Assembly (NCBI RefSeq): GCF_947489565.1
Contig: NZ_CANLEA010000015.1
Location: 134,410-198,409 of the forward strand
Length of the DNA: 64,000 bases
Reading direction: 5' to 3'
DNA from: an uncultured Kordia sp.
GTDB taxonomy: Bacteria; Bacteroidota; Bacteroidia; Flavobacteriales; Flavobacteriaceae
Below the pieces are notes generated by a model. The model did not search any database and was not told where the DNA came from. It saw only the letters and a program-made list of their open reading frames with translations. Below are positions 45,158 to 52,986 of this stretch, in pieces; the first letter of the stretch is position 1, and the number at the start of each line of letters is the position of its first letter. The position numbers and the translations under genes were made by a program.

Positions 45158-46294
45158 TTAGCTCCAATCTGATAAGGTAATATTAAAGTTTTTTGCGCCT
45201 GTGATTTGAATTAGTGGATTGTCAGTGCTACATACATCATCAAATGGAAATGCGTAAATTCCTGATTTGTAGTTGTCGTGTACCACTTTTGCGTATTCGT
45301 TGGTCACACCATCTTGTACTTTGTAGAATCCTGATATCGTACAATTTGGCTGCGTATCGTTAGCACTTGTACTTAATGTAGTTCTGTTTAAAGCAGCTCC
45401 TAAAATGGCAGCAATTTCCCCAAGTGGTGTATTGTTTGGAGCGTTTAATGTTCCTACACAGCCAAAAACATCATATGCATCACCTTTTGCAGGTTTTTGA
45501 ATGGTAACATCTGCTTTTCCTGATTGTGTAAATACAAATGCATCACTCGCGTTTACAGTTCCAGTATACGTCCCAAAAGTAGGGCAGTTTACAGTCAATG
45601 TATTGGTTTTATAATTTGTCCAACATGCATCTACATATTTGTCATAAATATTAGGAGATAACAAGTTTGGATTTGTTGTTTGCACGCCATGTTGCGGTCC
45701 TAATACACGAATATTATTTCCAGATCCATCGGTCATTACTAAATCGCTCCAAGGTTTTCCTAATTTGGTAATTTCTTTAAAGATAGAATCACGTGTACTT
45801 GTCGATTTCATGATTCCGTTTGTTTTTGTGGTATCTCCAATTACTTCAATAGAAACAGGAGCAGAGAAGTAGTCTACAATCGTACAATCGGCATACAATT
45901 CAGTTCCGATATTCGTAAATTCTACAACCACAAATAAAGTATCTGCATCTGCAGTTCCTGGCGTAAATGGAGGCGTTTGTACACCTAAACCGTTTTGTCC
46001 ACCAGTTACAATATTGAACACATTGGGTAATTGTTTGAAAGAAAATAAAAATTGTCCAGACCACATTTCTGGCAAGTCATTAAACGTGCTTAATTGATCG
46101 ACAGTTTTAAATAGTTTTGAACAATCTTGTCCTTTGGTAAACTTTTCTAAAGAAGCGTTTCCACTTTTGTCAACATCCACATAACACCAATCTGGCGAAC
46201 TCGTTGCTGGATTACTATTTAATCCAAAGCAAATCCAATGTACATCAGTTGATGCAATTCCACTACTGTTTGTAATTTTTACTTGTAAACTCAT
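45158..46294 (-). CDS. GH64-like beta-1,3-glucanase (thaumatin-like), no signal peptide
   Basis: This is a 378-residue protein. The segment FVVVEFTNIG with Glu125, then DYFSAPVSIEV with Asp141, matches the catalytic pair of GH64 laminaripentaose-producing beta-1,3-glucanase (Glu154/Asp170 as I recall) with the same 16-residue spacing. Further likenesses are YDKYVDACWTNY with the following LTV segment, the FTQSGKADV stretch, and the C-terminal YAFPFDDVC (347-355), all typical of GH64. GH64 cuts beta-1,3-glucan (laminarin, curdlan). Unusually, the protein begins directly with MSLQVKITNSSG and has neither signal peptide nor T9SS domain, so export is unclear. Eight or more Cys residues are unusual for a cytoplasmic protein. 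Likely alternatives are export by an unknown route or a non-enzymatic glucan-binding role. Confidence 0.7.
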   Translation of the reverse strand: MSLQVKITNSSGIASTDVHWICFGLNSNPATSSPDWCYVDVDKSGNASLEKFTKGQDCSKLFKTVDQLSTFNDLPEMWSGQFLFSFKQLPNVFNIVTGGQNGLGVQTPPFTPGTADADTLFVVVEFTNIGTELYADCTIVDYFSAPVSIEVIGDTTKTNGIMKSTSTRDSIFKEITKLGKPWSDLVMTDGSGNNIRVLGPQHGVQTTNPNLLSPNIYDKYVDACWTNYKTNTLTVNCPTFGTYTGTVNASDAFVFTQSGKADVTIQKPAKGDAYDVFGCVGTLNAPNNTPLGEIAAILGAALNRTTLSTSANDTQPNCTISGFYKVQDGVTNEYAKVVHDNYKSGIYAFPFDDVCSTDNPLIQITGAKNFNITLSDWS

Positions 46295-46410
46295 AATAGG
46301 TAAGGGTTTTATTATTTAGTTATAAAAGTAAATGTTAATGTAAAGTCTCTTGAGGACGCAATTACGTATCTTTATAAAACACGCAATTTTACGTGATCAT
46401 TTTTTAATGT

Positions 46411-46833
46411 ATGAGAAAGTTATTAGTTTTTATATGTATTTCATTTATAGCCTGTAAAGATGCTTCATCTTTAAGTGAGCAGGAACAATTGTTGATGAAT
46501 ACAATTACTTCGGAAGTTTTTGCAGAAAAATTTAGTATTTGCGATAAGATCGTGCATGAACTTTTTATTTATAATAAAATTAAAGCGTTCAAAAACAAAA
46601 CATTTTCTGTAGAGAACTACTGTGAGAAGACACTCAATTTTTTACAAATAGATTTTGAATACGATATCAACTACCCGTACACAGAGTATGTTGGTGTATT
46701 ATTTTATAAGTATAAACATACAGTTGCAAAAACGGAGTTTACCTTTATTCAATTAGAAACAAATCGTGTGGTTAAATTTGTGTATGATGCAAATCAGGAG
46801 CTTATGAGTGTTTCTTTAAATAAGATTTACTAA
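46411..46833 (+). CDS. Small lipoprotein of unknown function
   Basis: This 140-residue protein has a lipoprotein signal (lipobox FIAC, Cys15). The body is mixed, with EKFSICDKIVHELFIY, YPYTEYVGVLFYKY and a strand-rich C-terminus. No family is recognised. It stands alone and converges on the M28 peptidase gene, with a shared terminator between them. Confidence 0.65.
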   Translation: MRKLLVFICISFIACKDASSLSEQEQLLMNTITSEVFAEKFSICDKIVHELFIYNKIKAFKNKTFSVENYCEKTLNFLQIDFEYDINYPYTEYVGVLFYKYKHTVAKTEFTFIQLETNRVVKFVYDANQELMSVSLNKIY

Positions 46834-46846
46834 GTATTCCAAACAA

Positions 46847-46873
46847 AAAAAGCCTCCAAGAAGGAAGCTTTTT
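46847..46873. terminator. Bidirectional terminator between convergent genes
   Basis: Stem AAAAAGC-TCC / GGA-GCTTTTT with one C-A mismatch and a five-base loop, flanked by A and T tracts on the two sides. It lies between the genes ending at 46833 (plus) and 46893 (minus). Confidence 0.75.
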
Positions 46874-46892
46874 CATAAGTATATTTTGAATT

Positions 46893-48449
46893 TTATTTTG
46901 TCTTAGTAGGCTTGTCAACTGTAATTCGCTGATCTCTGTTTGCCAATTCCCATGCAGTATAGAATATCAAACGTGTACGATTTGTCAATAAATCATAGTT
47001 GATTTTATCTGGCGTATCAGTTGGTTTATGGTAATCGTCATGTGTTCCGTTAAAATAGAAAATTACAGGAATATCGTTCTTTGCAAAGTTGTAATGATCT
47101 GAACGATAGTAATAACGATTTGGATCATTTTCGTCATTGTATGTATAATCTAATTCTACATTTGCATACTTTTTATTTGCTTCTTCAGAAATGTTGTGTA
47201 ATTCTGTACTCAACTTATCAGAACCAATTAAATATACATAATTACGATCGCCTTCTGTACGTTTTGGATCAATACGACCAATCATATCAATATTAAGATT
47301 GGACACTGTATTTTCTAATGGAAAAATTGGGTTGTCTGTATAATATCTAGAACCTAATAATCCTTTTTCTTCTCCAGTAACATGTAAAAATACTACCGAA
47401 CGTCTTGGACCATTTCCATCTTTCTCAGCTTGTCTAAATGCTTCTGCAATTTCTAAAATAGCAACCGTTCCAGAACCATCGTCATCAGCACCATTATAGA
47501 CTTGACCATTTTTTACACCTTCGTGATCTAAATGTGCAGAAATTACAATATACTCTTCAGGTTTTTCATTCCCTTTAATGATGGCTACCACATTTTCAGA
47601 GTTTACATCATTTACTTTGTCATTATTCACTAAAGTAGCGTCTACTTTAATCATTGACGGCGTATGATTTGTAGCAATAGTTGGATGTAATGTAGTGGCT
47701 AATTTTTCATTAATTACATAATAGAAGAAAGGCGTTTTTTCATCTTTTAGTGAGACTCTACTATTTTTTTTCATGTAGCCTAATTGCATTTTATAACGCG
47801 GATACATTTCATCTACATAAAATAATACACCTTTGGCTTTACGTTCTTTAGCAGCTAAAATTTTAGAAGCGGCACCTTGTCTTGCGCCTCCCCATTTTGA
47901 TTTTTCTTCTGTTCCAGAAATAACATATGTTCCATCTTCGTTTGTAGGTTCTCCCATTTTGAAAAGGAGAATTTTTCCTTCTACATTCTGATTGGTATAA
48001 TCAGAATATTTATCATCGTCAATTCCATATCCAAGATATACAACATCAGAGAACGCAATTCTTCCATTTTCTTGTGCGTTAAAAGATAGAAAATCATCTT
48101 CAAACTTAAACTCTTGTCCGTTGATGGTTAAATTGGAGCTTAAACTGCTTCCTTTCTGTAAAGGAACATTTTGAAAATAGTTACCATCTTTTTGCGCTGC
48201 AGGAATATTTAAGTTTTTATATTCATCTCTTAAATAAGCAACAGCTTTCTTTTGTCCAGGTTCTCCAGTGTCTCTACCTTCAAATTCATCAGAAGCATAC
48301 GTATATAAATGCGTTTTTAACTCCGCTTCAGTGATGGTGTTTCCATAAGGAACAGGATCTATGTTTTTAGGCGCTTTTGCATCTGCGGTCTTTTGATTAG
48401 TGCCACATCCAACAACGGCTAAAAGTGCTAGAGATAGTAATTTTTTCAT
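46893..48449 (-). CDS. M28-family zinc peptidase lipoprotein
   Basis: This 518-residue protein has lipobox VVGC (Cys15). A protease-associated (PA)-like insert at about 110-290 is followed by the M28 catalytic core: SAHLDHEG with GADDDGSGT (His and bridging Asp), HVTGEEKGLLGS (Glu pair), NLNIDMIGR (Asp) and GTHDDYHKPTDT (His). All five expected zinc ligands are therefore visible, so it should be an active aminopeptidase or carboxypeptidase-type enzyme. It is probably anchored to a membrane facing the periplasm or surface and used to degrade peptides. A -7-like TACCTTTG lies on the minus strand at 48551-48558, about 100 bp upstream. Confidence 0.92.
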   Translation of the reverse strand: MKKLLSLALLAVVGCGTNQKTADAKAPKNIDPVPYGNTITEAELKTHLYTYASDEFEGRDTGEPGQKKAVAYLRDEYKNLNIPAAQKDGNYFQNVPLQKGSSLSSNLTINGQEFKFEDDFLSFNAQENGRIAFSDVVYLGYGIDDDKYSDYTNQNVEGKILLFKMGEPTNEDGTYVISGTEEKSKWGGARQGAASKILAAKERKAKGVLFYVDEMYPRYKMQLGYMKKNSRVSLKDEKTPFFYYVINEKLATTLHPTIATNHTPSMIKVDATLVNNDKVNDVNSENVVAIIKGNEKPEEYIVISAHLDHEGVKNGQVYNGADDDGSGTVAILEIAEAFRQAEKDGNGPRRSVVFLHVTGEEKGLLGSRYYTDNPIFPLENTVSNLNIDMIGRIDPKRTEGDRNYVYLIGSDKLSTELHNISEEANKKYANVELDYTYNDENDPNRYYYRSDHYNFAKNDIPVIFYFNGTHDDYHKPTDTPDKINYDLLTNRTRLIFYTAWELANRDQRITVDKPTKTK

Positions 48450-48628
48450 TTACGATTTTTTAAATTAGTATTTGATGGAATTTGCCGAAAACAATATTGG
48501 TAGGATTGGAATTGCTTTGACTCATTTCATATCATTGGTTTTAGGATTTGCAAAGGTATTGAAATCAGCTTTTTATTTTTGTTATAGATTTCTTAAAATA
48601 ATTAGAAAAGCTCATTTTAGTGCATAAA

Positions 48629-48662
48629 AAAAGTCTATCCATTAGACAATAGATAGACTTTT
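48629..48662 (-). terminator. Rho-independent terminator after the 108-aa membrane protein
   Basis: Eleven-bp stem AAAAGTCTATC / GATAGACTTTT around a twelve-base loop, followed on the minus strand by a T tract. It follows the gene ending at 48679. Confidence 0.85.
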
Positions 48663-48678
48663 GTATGATTTTTTGTGA

Positions 48679-49005
48679 TTATTCTAAGCCTTCGATTCCT
48701 TCAAGGTCTTTTAAATCTTCTTTTTCTTGTTCTTTACTTTGCTCTGTAGTTTGTTTGACATCATCTGCGACTTCATTTTCAATGAATAAGTGCATGGTAG
48801 TAATGGCTGCTGCCAGAAAAGACAAAGCAATAATCAATTTAGGAACATTTTCTCGCAATCCGTTACTTTTGGATACATACAAGGCAATGAAGCCTAAAAT
48901 AAATCCTAAGGCAGTAGGAATGTAGGCAAAACTGTCTAAAAAAAATGAAAGCAAAAAGCCTAATACTGCGGCAATACTACCTAAAATGATACTAAATGTT
49001 CTCAT
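48679..49005 (-). CDS. Small membrane protein with acidic tail
   Basis: This 108-residue protein has three membrane segments (about 5-22, 28-46 and 58-76), then a Glu/Lys/Asp-rich soluble tail (TTEQSKEQEKEDLKDLEGIEGLE). No family is recognised. It follows the DUF3108 gene by 27 nt and may be co-transcribed with it. Confidence 0.7.
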   Translation of the reverse strand: MRTFSIILGSIAAVLGFLLSFFLDSFAYIPTALGFILGFIALYVSKSNGLRENVPKLIIALSFLAAAITTMHLFIENEVADDVKQTTEQSKEQEKEDLKDLEGIEGLE

Positions 49006-49032
49006 GGTGTTTATTTTTGGTTTTAATGTAAA

Positions 49033-49809
49033 TTAGTTTGCAAGTCCAGACGCTTTTGTTAATTGTAACATACCACTTCCAATTGGAATGGTAAACTCTG
49101 CTTTTACGGGTACTTTATTTGCGTCAGCAGTCATCCAAAGCGTGGCAGATTTTAAGAAATCGCCATTCGTTATAATTTTTAATTTATAACATTCTTTTTG
49201 ACCTAAGCTTCCAGCGTCTATCGTTGATTTTCCAACATATTTAACGGTAATAGGAATTTCTTCTTTATCAAAAATGATTTTGAATACTTTTGAATCGCCA
49301 GCAGCTGCATTTTCAATAGGAAGATTACGTACATTATATAAAGTCGAAATCACATCCATAGCGCCATTACTAAACGAAAAGTTTTCATTGACAACCCAAT
49401 CCGTTCCATCGCGTCTTCGCTTCGTTTGTTCGCTTTTAATAACTTTCTTCTTCTGATTATATACATATTTCATTTTCTTCTTATAACTACCTTCTTGTAT
49501 ATCTCTTTTATACAATGCAGGCAATAATGAAGATGTACTTACATACGATTCATACACATCACGAATCTTAAAGAAAAAATCATATTTTCTAAAAGTATTT
49601 GCGCGACATTTAAAATGATACAAAGTGTTAGACGATGTTTTTACTTCCGATGTTTCCATACTTACTTGTGCAAGATCTGTTAAAAAACCAGACATTTTGT
49701 AAGATGCAGTATAGACCAATTTTTCACCGTTGGCAAAAGGTGATTTTTGAGCATGGGCCACTACTTGAAACATACATGTTACGATTAGGAGACATACAAT
49801 CTTTTTCAT
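49033..49809 (-). CDS. DUF3108-family exported protein
   Basis: This 258-residue protein starts at 49809 (KKIVCLLIVTCMFQVVAHAQ signal peptide); three codons upstream an alternative ATG is less likely. The body has the DUF3108 pattern: FANGEKLVYTASYKM, KCRANTFRKYDFFFKIRDVYESYV, DVISTLYNVRNLP, KYVGKSTIDAGSLGQKECYKL and ATLWMTADANKVPVKAEF. This family is a periplasmic or outer-membrane-associated beta-barrel-like protein without established function. It leads the small membrane gene downstream. Confidence 0.88.
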   Translation of the reverse strand: MKKIVCLLIVTCMFQVVAHAQKSPFANGEKLVYTASYKMSGFLTDLAQVSMETSEVKTSSNTLYHFKCRANTFRKYDFFFKIRDVYESYVSTSSLLPALYKRDIQEGSYKKKMKYVYNQKKKVIKSEQTKRRRDGTDWVVNENFSFSNGAMDVISTLYNVRNLPIENAAAGDSKVFKIIFDKEEIPITVKYVGKSTIDAGSLGQKECYKLKIITNGDFLKSATLWMTADANKVPVKAEFTIPIGSGMLQLTKASGLAN

Positions 49810-49913
49810 TCTATTCATTGTTTAGGTTTTTATTCTTTACTATTAACGCAACATAAACCACTTATTGTGCCAAACTTATTTTTTCGTGTAATAAGACATC
49901 GTGCTGCATTTTG

Positions 49914-49921
49914 TAACTTTG
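49914..49921 (+). promoter_or_regulatory. -7 box that argues for a downstream start of the next gene
   Basis: TAACTTTG is a full match to TAnnTTTG on the plus strand. It lies downstream of the ATG at 49867, so the transcript would start near 49927 and the first in-frame start codon is the GTG at 49945. Confidence 0.45.
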
Positions 49922-49944
49922 GCAAAAATACACAATACAACGCA

Positions 49945-50487
49945 GTGACGAAATTAAATTATCATAAACAAAATTTTTTCAAAAATACCTATTGCATTTT
50001 CAAAGCAGTTGATCCTCAGTTAGTAAAAAATAAAAGACCTAACTATACAAGTCGGTCTGGCAGCCAATATTTTTATACAGATGATGGTGTGTATCGTATT
50101 TCTTCACATTGGGGACGTGCAGCAACTTGTAGATGGCGATTGCAAACAGAAGCTACAAGTTTTAGAAACGGCACTAAAGTTGGATTTGCAAACTGGTCAG
50201 ATTTTCACAAAGACAATGAAGTAGAGAAGTTGTATTTTATTAAAAAAAGTAAATTCACACATACATACGAATACTTTCATAAAAACGAACCTTCGTATCG
50301 TGCAACATTTGTATTAAGAACTGCTGGCGATACTCGTAAAGTCTTGCGACAGCTTAAAACGATAACGACCGAAACCAAATGGGCAAAATACATTCCGCAT
50401 GACGATTTAGATGATTTGAGAGATTATCTTATCGAAGGATTGATTACCACAAATAAGTCATTACCAGAACTTAAAAGAGAATATTGA
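49945..50487 (+). CDS. Hypothetical protein, 180 aa (GTG start)
   Basis: The frame is open from ATG 49867, but the 26 extra residues (including VIRHRAAFCNFGK) lie over the promoter region and are unlikely to be protein. GTG at 49945 gives MTKLNYHKQNFF. The body has no signal peptide: SGSQYFYTDDGVYRISSHWGRAATCRWRL, KVGFANWSDFHKDNEVEKLYFIKK and LRQLKTITTETKWAKYIP. No known family is recognised. It is immediately followed by a membrane protein gene (5 nt from stop to the next ATG). Confidence 0.65.
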   Translation: MTKLNYHKQNFFKNTYCIFKAVDPQLVKNKRPNYTSRSGSQYFYTDDGVYRISSHWGRAATCRWRLQTEATSFRNGTKVGFANWSDFHKDNEVEKLYFIKKSKFTHTYEYFHKNEPSYRATFVLRTAGDTRKVLRQLKTITTETKWAKYIPHDDLDDLRDYLIEGLITTNKSLPELKREY

Positions 50488-50492
50488 TATAC

Positions 50493-51137
50493 ATGTCTAA
50501 AAAGTATCTAAAATATATAATGATTGTGTTTGTGAATATGCTCATACTCACCATTATGCTTGCTATTTGTACAGATGCTTTTGAATTAGCATTCAATAAT
50601 TGGGTACGACCAGTTGAATTTTTAAAACTAATAGGAATTTCTTTAGCAGGATTATTAGTGCTACGAATAGCTGTCTCAATTTTTAGAAAATCAAACATAA
50701 ATTCTTTTCAAAAGAGAAAAAAGATATCCATACTTCTCATTGTGCTAATGAGTTCCTATTTTTATGTGGATTATGGCATAAAGATTTATTCCCATCGCTT
50801 TGCAAATGCTGAATTACGAGATCGTGTTATTGAAAAACGTACGTCATACGTACATCCGCCTTATGGAAGCGAAGCCAAAAACCTTACAGGAAATGAATAT
50901 GTAGAGATTACAAAAACGAAATGGTTTCCCAAATTGCCAGAAAATGCAAAGAATATAAGTTATAGCTACAGTTATGATGGATTTTTACCAGATTATTCTC
51001 TGTCCATAGTATATGATGTACCTAAAGAAACAAAAGTTGACACGCTGAATTATAAAGACAATACTTTTTCTAAAACTCGCACTTTTGAACTTAAAGAAGA
51101 TCATATCAGAGTTACCTATACGGAGTATTTATGGTAA
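50493..51137 (+). CDS. Hypothetical membrane protein, 214 aa
   Basis: The start at ATG 50493 (SKKYLKYIMIVFV) lies 5 nt after the previous stop; an overlapping TTG at 50484 is rejected. Three membrane segments are visible: about 6-25, 36-54 and 72-88. A ~125-residue soluble domain follows (YVEITKTKWFPKLPENAKNI, SYSYDGFLPDYSLSIVYDVP). No family is recognised; it probably forms an operon with the upstream gene. Confidence 0.7.
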   Translation: MSKKYLKYIMIVFVNMLILTIMLAICTDAFELAFNNWVRPVEFLKLIGISLAGLLVLRIAVSIFRKSNINSFQKRKKISILLIVLMSSYFYVDYGIKIYSHRFANAELRDRVIEKRTSYVHPPYGSEAKNLTGNEYVEITKTKWFPKLPENAKNISYSYSYDGFLPDYSLSIVYDVPKETKVDTLNYKDNTFSKTRTFELKEDHIRVTYTEYLW

Positions 51138-51138
51138 T

Positions 51139-51522
51139 TTATAGGTTATTTAGAAAAGAAACGCCTAACAAAATCCAGCCAATCACTAATAACAAACCAC
51201 CAAGTGGTGTAATAGGACCTAAAAATTTCAGTTTCTTCCCTTTGGCACTACTAATACACAATCCGTAAATACTAAACGAAAAAAGAAAAGTTCCTATAAT
51301 AAGACACCAAGCGGCGCTTTTTTCGATTGTATCAACAAAAGGAAATTGAAACCCAATAACTAATAATACAATCGCATGATACATCTGGTATTTGACACCA
51401 GTTTCAAAGCTTTTCAATAATTCTTCGGATAATATCTTTTTCAAAGCATGTGCGCCAAAAGCTCCAAAAATAATTCCCAATGCGCCATACAAAGCCGCAA
51501 TTAATAATACGTATTTTTCCAT
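51139..51522 (-). CDS. DUF423-family small membrane protein
   Basis: This 127-residue protein has four membrane segments and the family start ALYGALGIIFGAFGAHALKK, then FETGVKYQMYHAIVLL and ITPLGGLLLVIGWI. DUF423 (YgdD-like) proteins are conserved in many bacteria with no known function. It converges with the 50493 gene: only one base lies between the two stop codons. Confidence 0.9.
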   Translation of the reverse strand: MEKYVLLIAALYGALGIIFGAFGAHALKKILSEELLKSFETGVKYQMYHAIVLLVIGFQFPFVDTIEKSAAWCLIIGTFLFSFSIYGLCISSAKGKKLKFLGPITPLGGLLLVIGWILLGVSFLNNL

Positions 51523-51563
51523 GGCGCAAAGGTAAACTTAATTCTTTTATTTTTTTAGATCAC

Positions 51564-52409
51564 TTAGCTTTCAAATATTCGTTGGGTTACTTTTTCTAAA
51601 TTATGATGATCAAATCCAACCGTAATATAAGCTGCGGTATGCGCAAAAGTTACGGGAGAAATTCTTCGTTCTATAAACTGTTCAATTCCATTTTTTACAA
51701 TAGATTGAATTTCTTGAGGATTCCACATTTTTGAATGTTTCCCAAGGCTTATATATTCCTCTTTTGGAATAAAAACTCTTTGATAGATCCATTGATCATT
51801 TTCAATATTGTAATTATTTGCTCCAGTTATAGATACTTTATAATCAGCATTTGAGGCAACAATATTAAAATGATACGCTTTCACAGATTGTGGAATCAAT
51901 TCATTATCGTGAATTCTACTGATCCAAAAATCAAGCAATTTTCCAATTTCATCTTTTTCAATTTCAGTTTGAAATTTTGAAACGAATGTATTGTACTTGA
52001 TTTTATCAAATTCCATCGGTTCAACTTTAGACAACCATTCTACTGAAGTTCCAATAGATTCTGGCATATTCTCGCCATCACCATCATCAATTCCAATTCG
52101 TAACCATCTTACTGTTTGTTGCGTCTTTTCAACTTCTACATTGATAACAATACACCACAAATCCACATCATCAGGACACATCAAAATAGGAACAACCTGT
52201 TTTTGTTTGCTTCTAATTCTTTCCCAAACAAGCTTTCTTTCTTTGGAGTCTTGTAACCAATCAAGCAATGTAGGAACAAGACCTATTATATTTTTTTCAG
52301 GATACAGCTCATGTAAAATTTTATCTAAAGGTTTTCCATCAACATGAATCGTCAAATGAGGTTCATTAGCATACTCACTTTGCTCATATATTGCTTGAAT
52401 TTGATTCAT
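51564..52409 (-). CDS. Hypothetical cytoplasmic protein, 281 aa
   Basis: It has no signal peptide or membrane segment. The sequence is mixed alpha/beta: HLTIHVDGKPLDKILHEL, KNIIGLVPTLLDWL, VVPILMCPDDVDLWCIVINVEV, EWLSKVEPMEFDKIKY and HFNIVASNADYKVSITGANN. The VVPILMCPDDVDLWC and VEWLSKV segments resemble proteins of polymorphic-toxin immunity families only by general style, so no function is assigned. It follows the HMA lipoprotein gene by 22 nt, yet nothing ties it to metal efflux. Confidence 0.7.
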   Translation of the reverse strand: MNQIQAIYEQSEYANEPHLTIHVDGKPLDKILHELYPEKNIIGLVPTLLDWLQDSKERKLVWERIRSKQKQVVPILMCPDDVDLWCIVINVEVEKTQQTVRWLRIGIDDGDGENMPESIGTSVEWLSKVEPMEFDKIKYNTFVSKFQTEIEKDEIGKLLDFWISRIHDNELIPQSVKAYHFNIVASNADYKVSITGANNYNIENDQWIYQRVFIPKEEYISLGKHSKMWNPQEIQSIVKNGIEQFIERRISPVTFAHTAAYITVGFDHHNLEKVTQRIFES

Positions 52410-52431
52410 CTTTTTATTATTGAATACCTTA

Positions 52432-52833
52432 CTACTGATTCATCTTTTGATCACCGTCAAATTGACAACATTTTGGTAAATTTTTATACGCTGCTTTGTC
52501 TCCGTTAGCTTGATCCGTATCATAACCTGCGGCAGCAATAGCTTTGTGAATTTCTTTTTCATTGATTCTGTGTTCGTCGTATGAAACAGCGATGCTCTTT
52601 TTCTTTACATCCCAAGTGGCTTCTGCGACACCTTCCACACTTTTAGCAGCTTTTTCAATGGTTGTTTTGCACATACCACAATTTCCACGCACACCAAAGT
52701 TTGCCATAGACAATTCTTTTCCTTGTGTCGCAGTCGTTGTTGTTTTAGTTTCTGTCTCTGTTTTTGCTTCTCCTTTGCAACCAATAACAGCTAACGAAGC
52801 GATCATTACGAATGATAAGATTACTTTTTTCAT
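52432..52833 (-). CDS. Heavy-metal-associated (HMA) domain lipoprotein
   Basis: This 133-residue protein has lipobox VIGC (Cys19). A Thr/Lys-rich spacer leads to an HMA (MerP-like) domain with the metal motif GNCGMC (Cys52, Cys55), the usual strand SIAVSYDEHRINEKEI and AIAAAGYDTDQA. Two further Cys sit side by side near the C-terminus (PKCCQF). It would bind Cu(I) or similar ions in the periplasm and hand them to the RND pump encoded upstream. It is the last metal gene of the cluster, 153 bp after the adaptor gene. Confidence 0.9.
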   Translation of the reverse strand: MKKVILSFVMIASLAVIGCKGEAKTETETKTTTTATQGKELSMANFGVRGNCGMCKTTIEKAAKSVEGVAEATWDVKKKSIAVSYDEHRINEKEIHKAIAAAGYDTDQANGDKAAYKNLPKCCQFDGDQKMNQ

Positions 52834-52890
52834 ATTTATTTTAGTTTAAAAAATTTAAGAGTTTATGTGTTTAATTGTTTATTTTCAAAG

Positions 52891-52931
52891 CACTTCTCGA
52901 TACTATTTTCTATCGAAAATCACTCGAAGTG
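52891..52931. repeat. REP-like palindromic element between metal-efflux genes
   Basis: Nested inverted repeats: outer CACTTC / GAAGTG and inner TCGATA / TATCGA around a short loop. The flanking TCTCGA and CTCGAAGTGAC words resemble the dispersed palindromic units of flavobacterial genomes; a related unit lies inside the pump gene at 58015-58040. Confidence 0.55.
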
Positions 52932-52986
52932 ACGTTTATCGTATGATGTTTATTTATTTTCTATTTCAGTAATCAGCAACTAATCC

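Noticed and set aside
51564-52409. Immunity protein of a toxin system
   Set aside because: Only stylistic resemblance; there is no toxin gene or secretion marker next to it.
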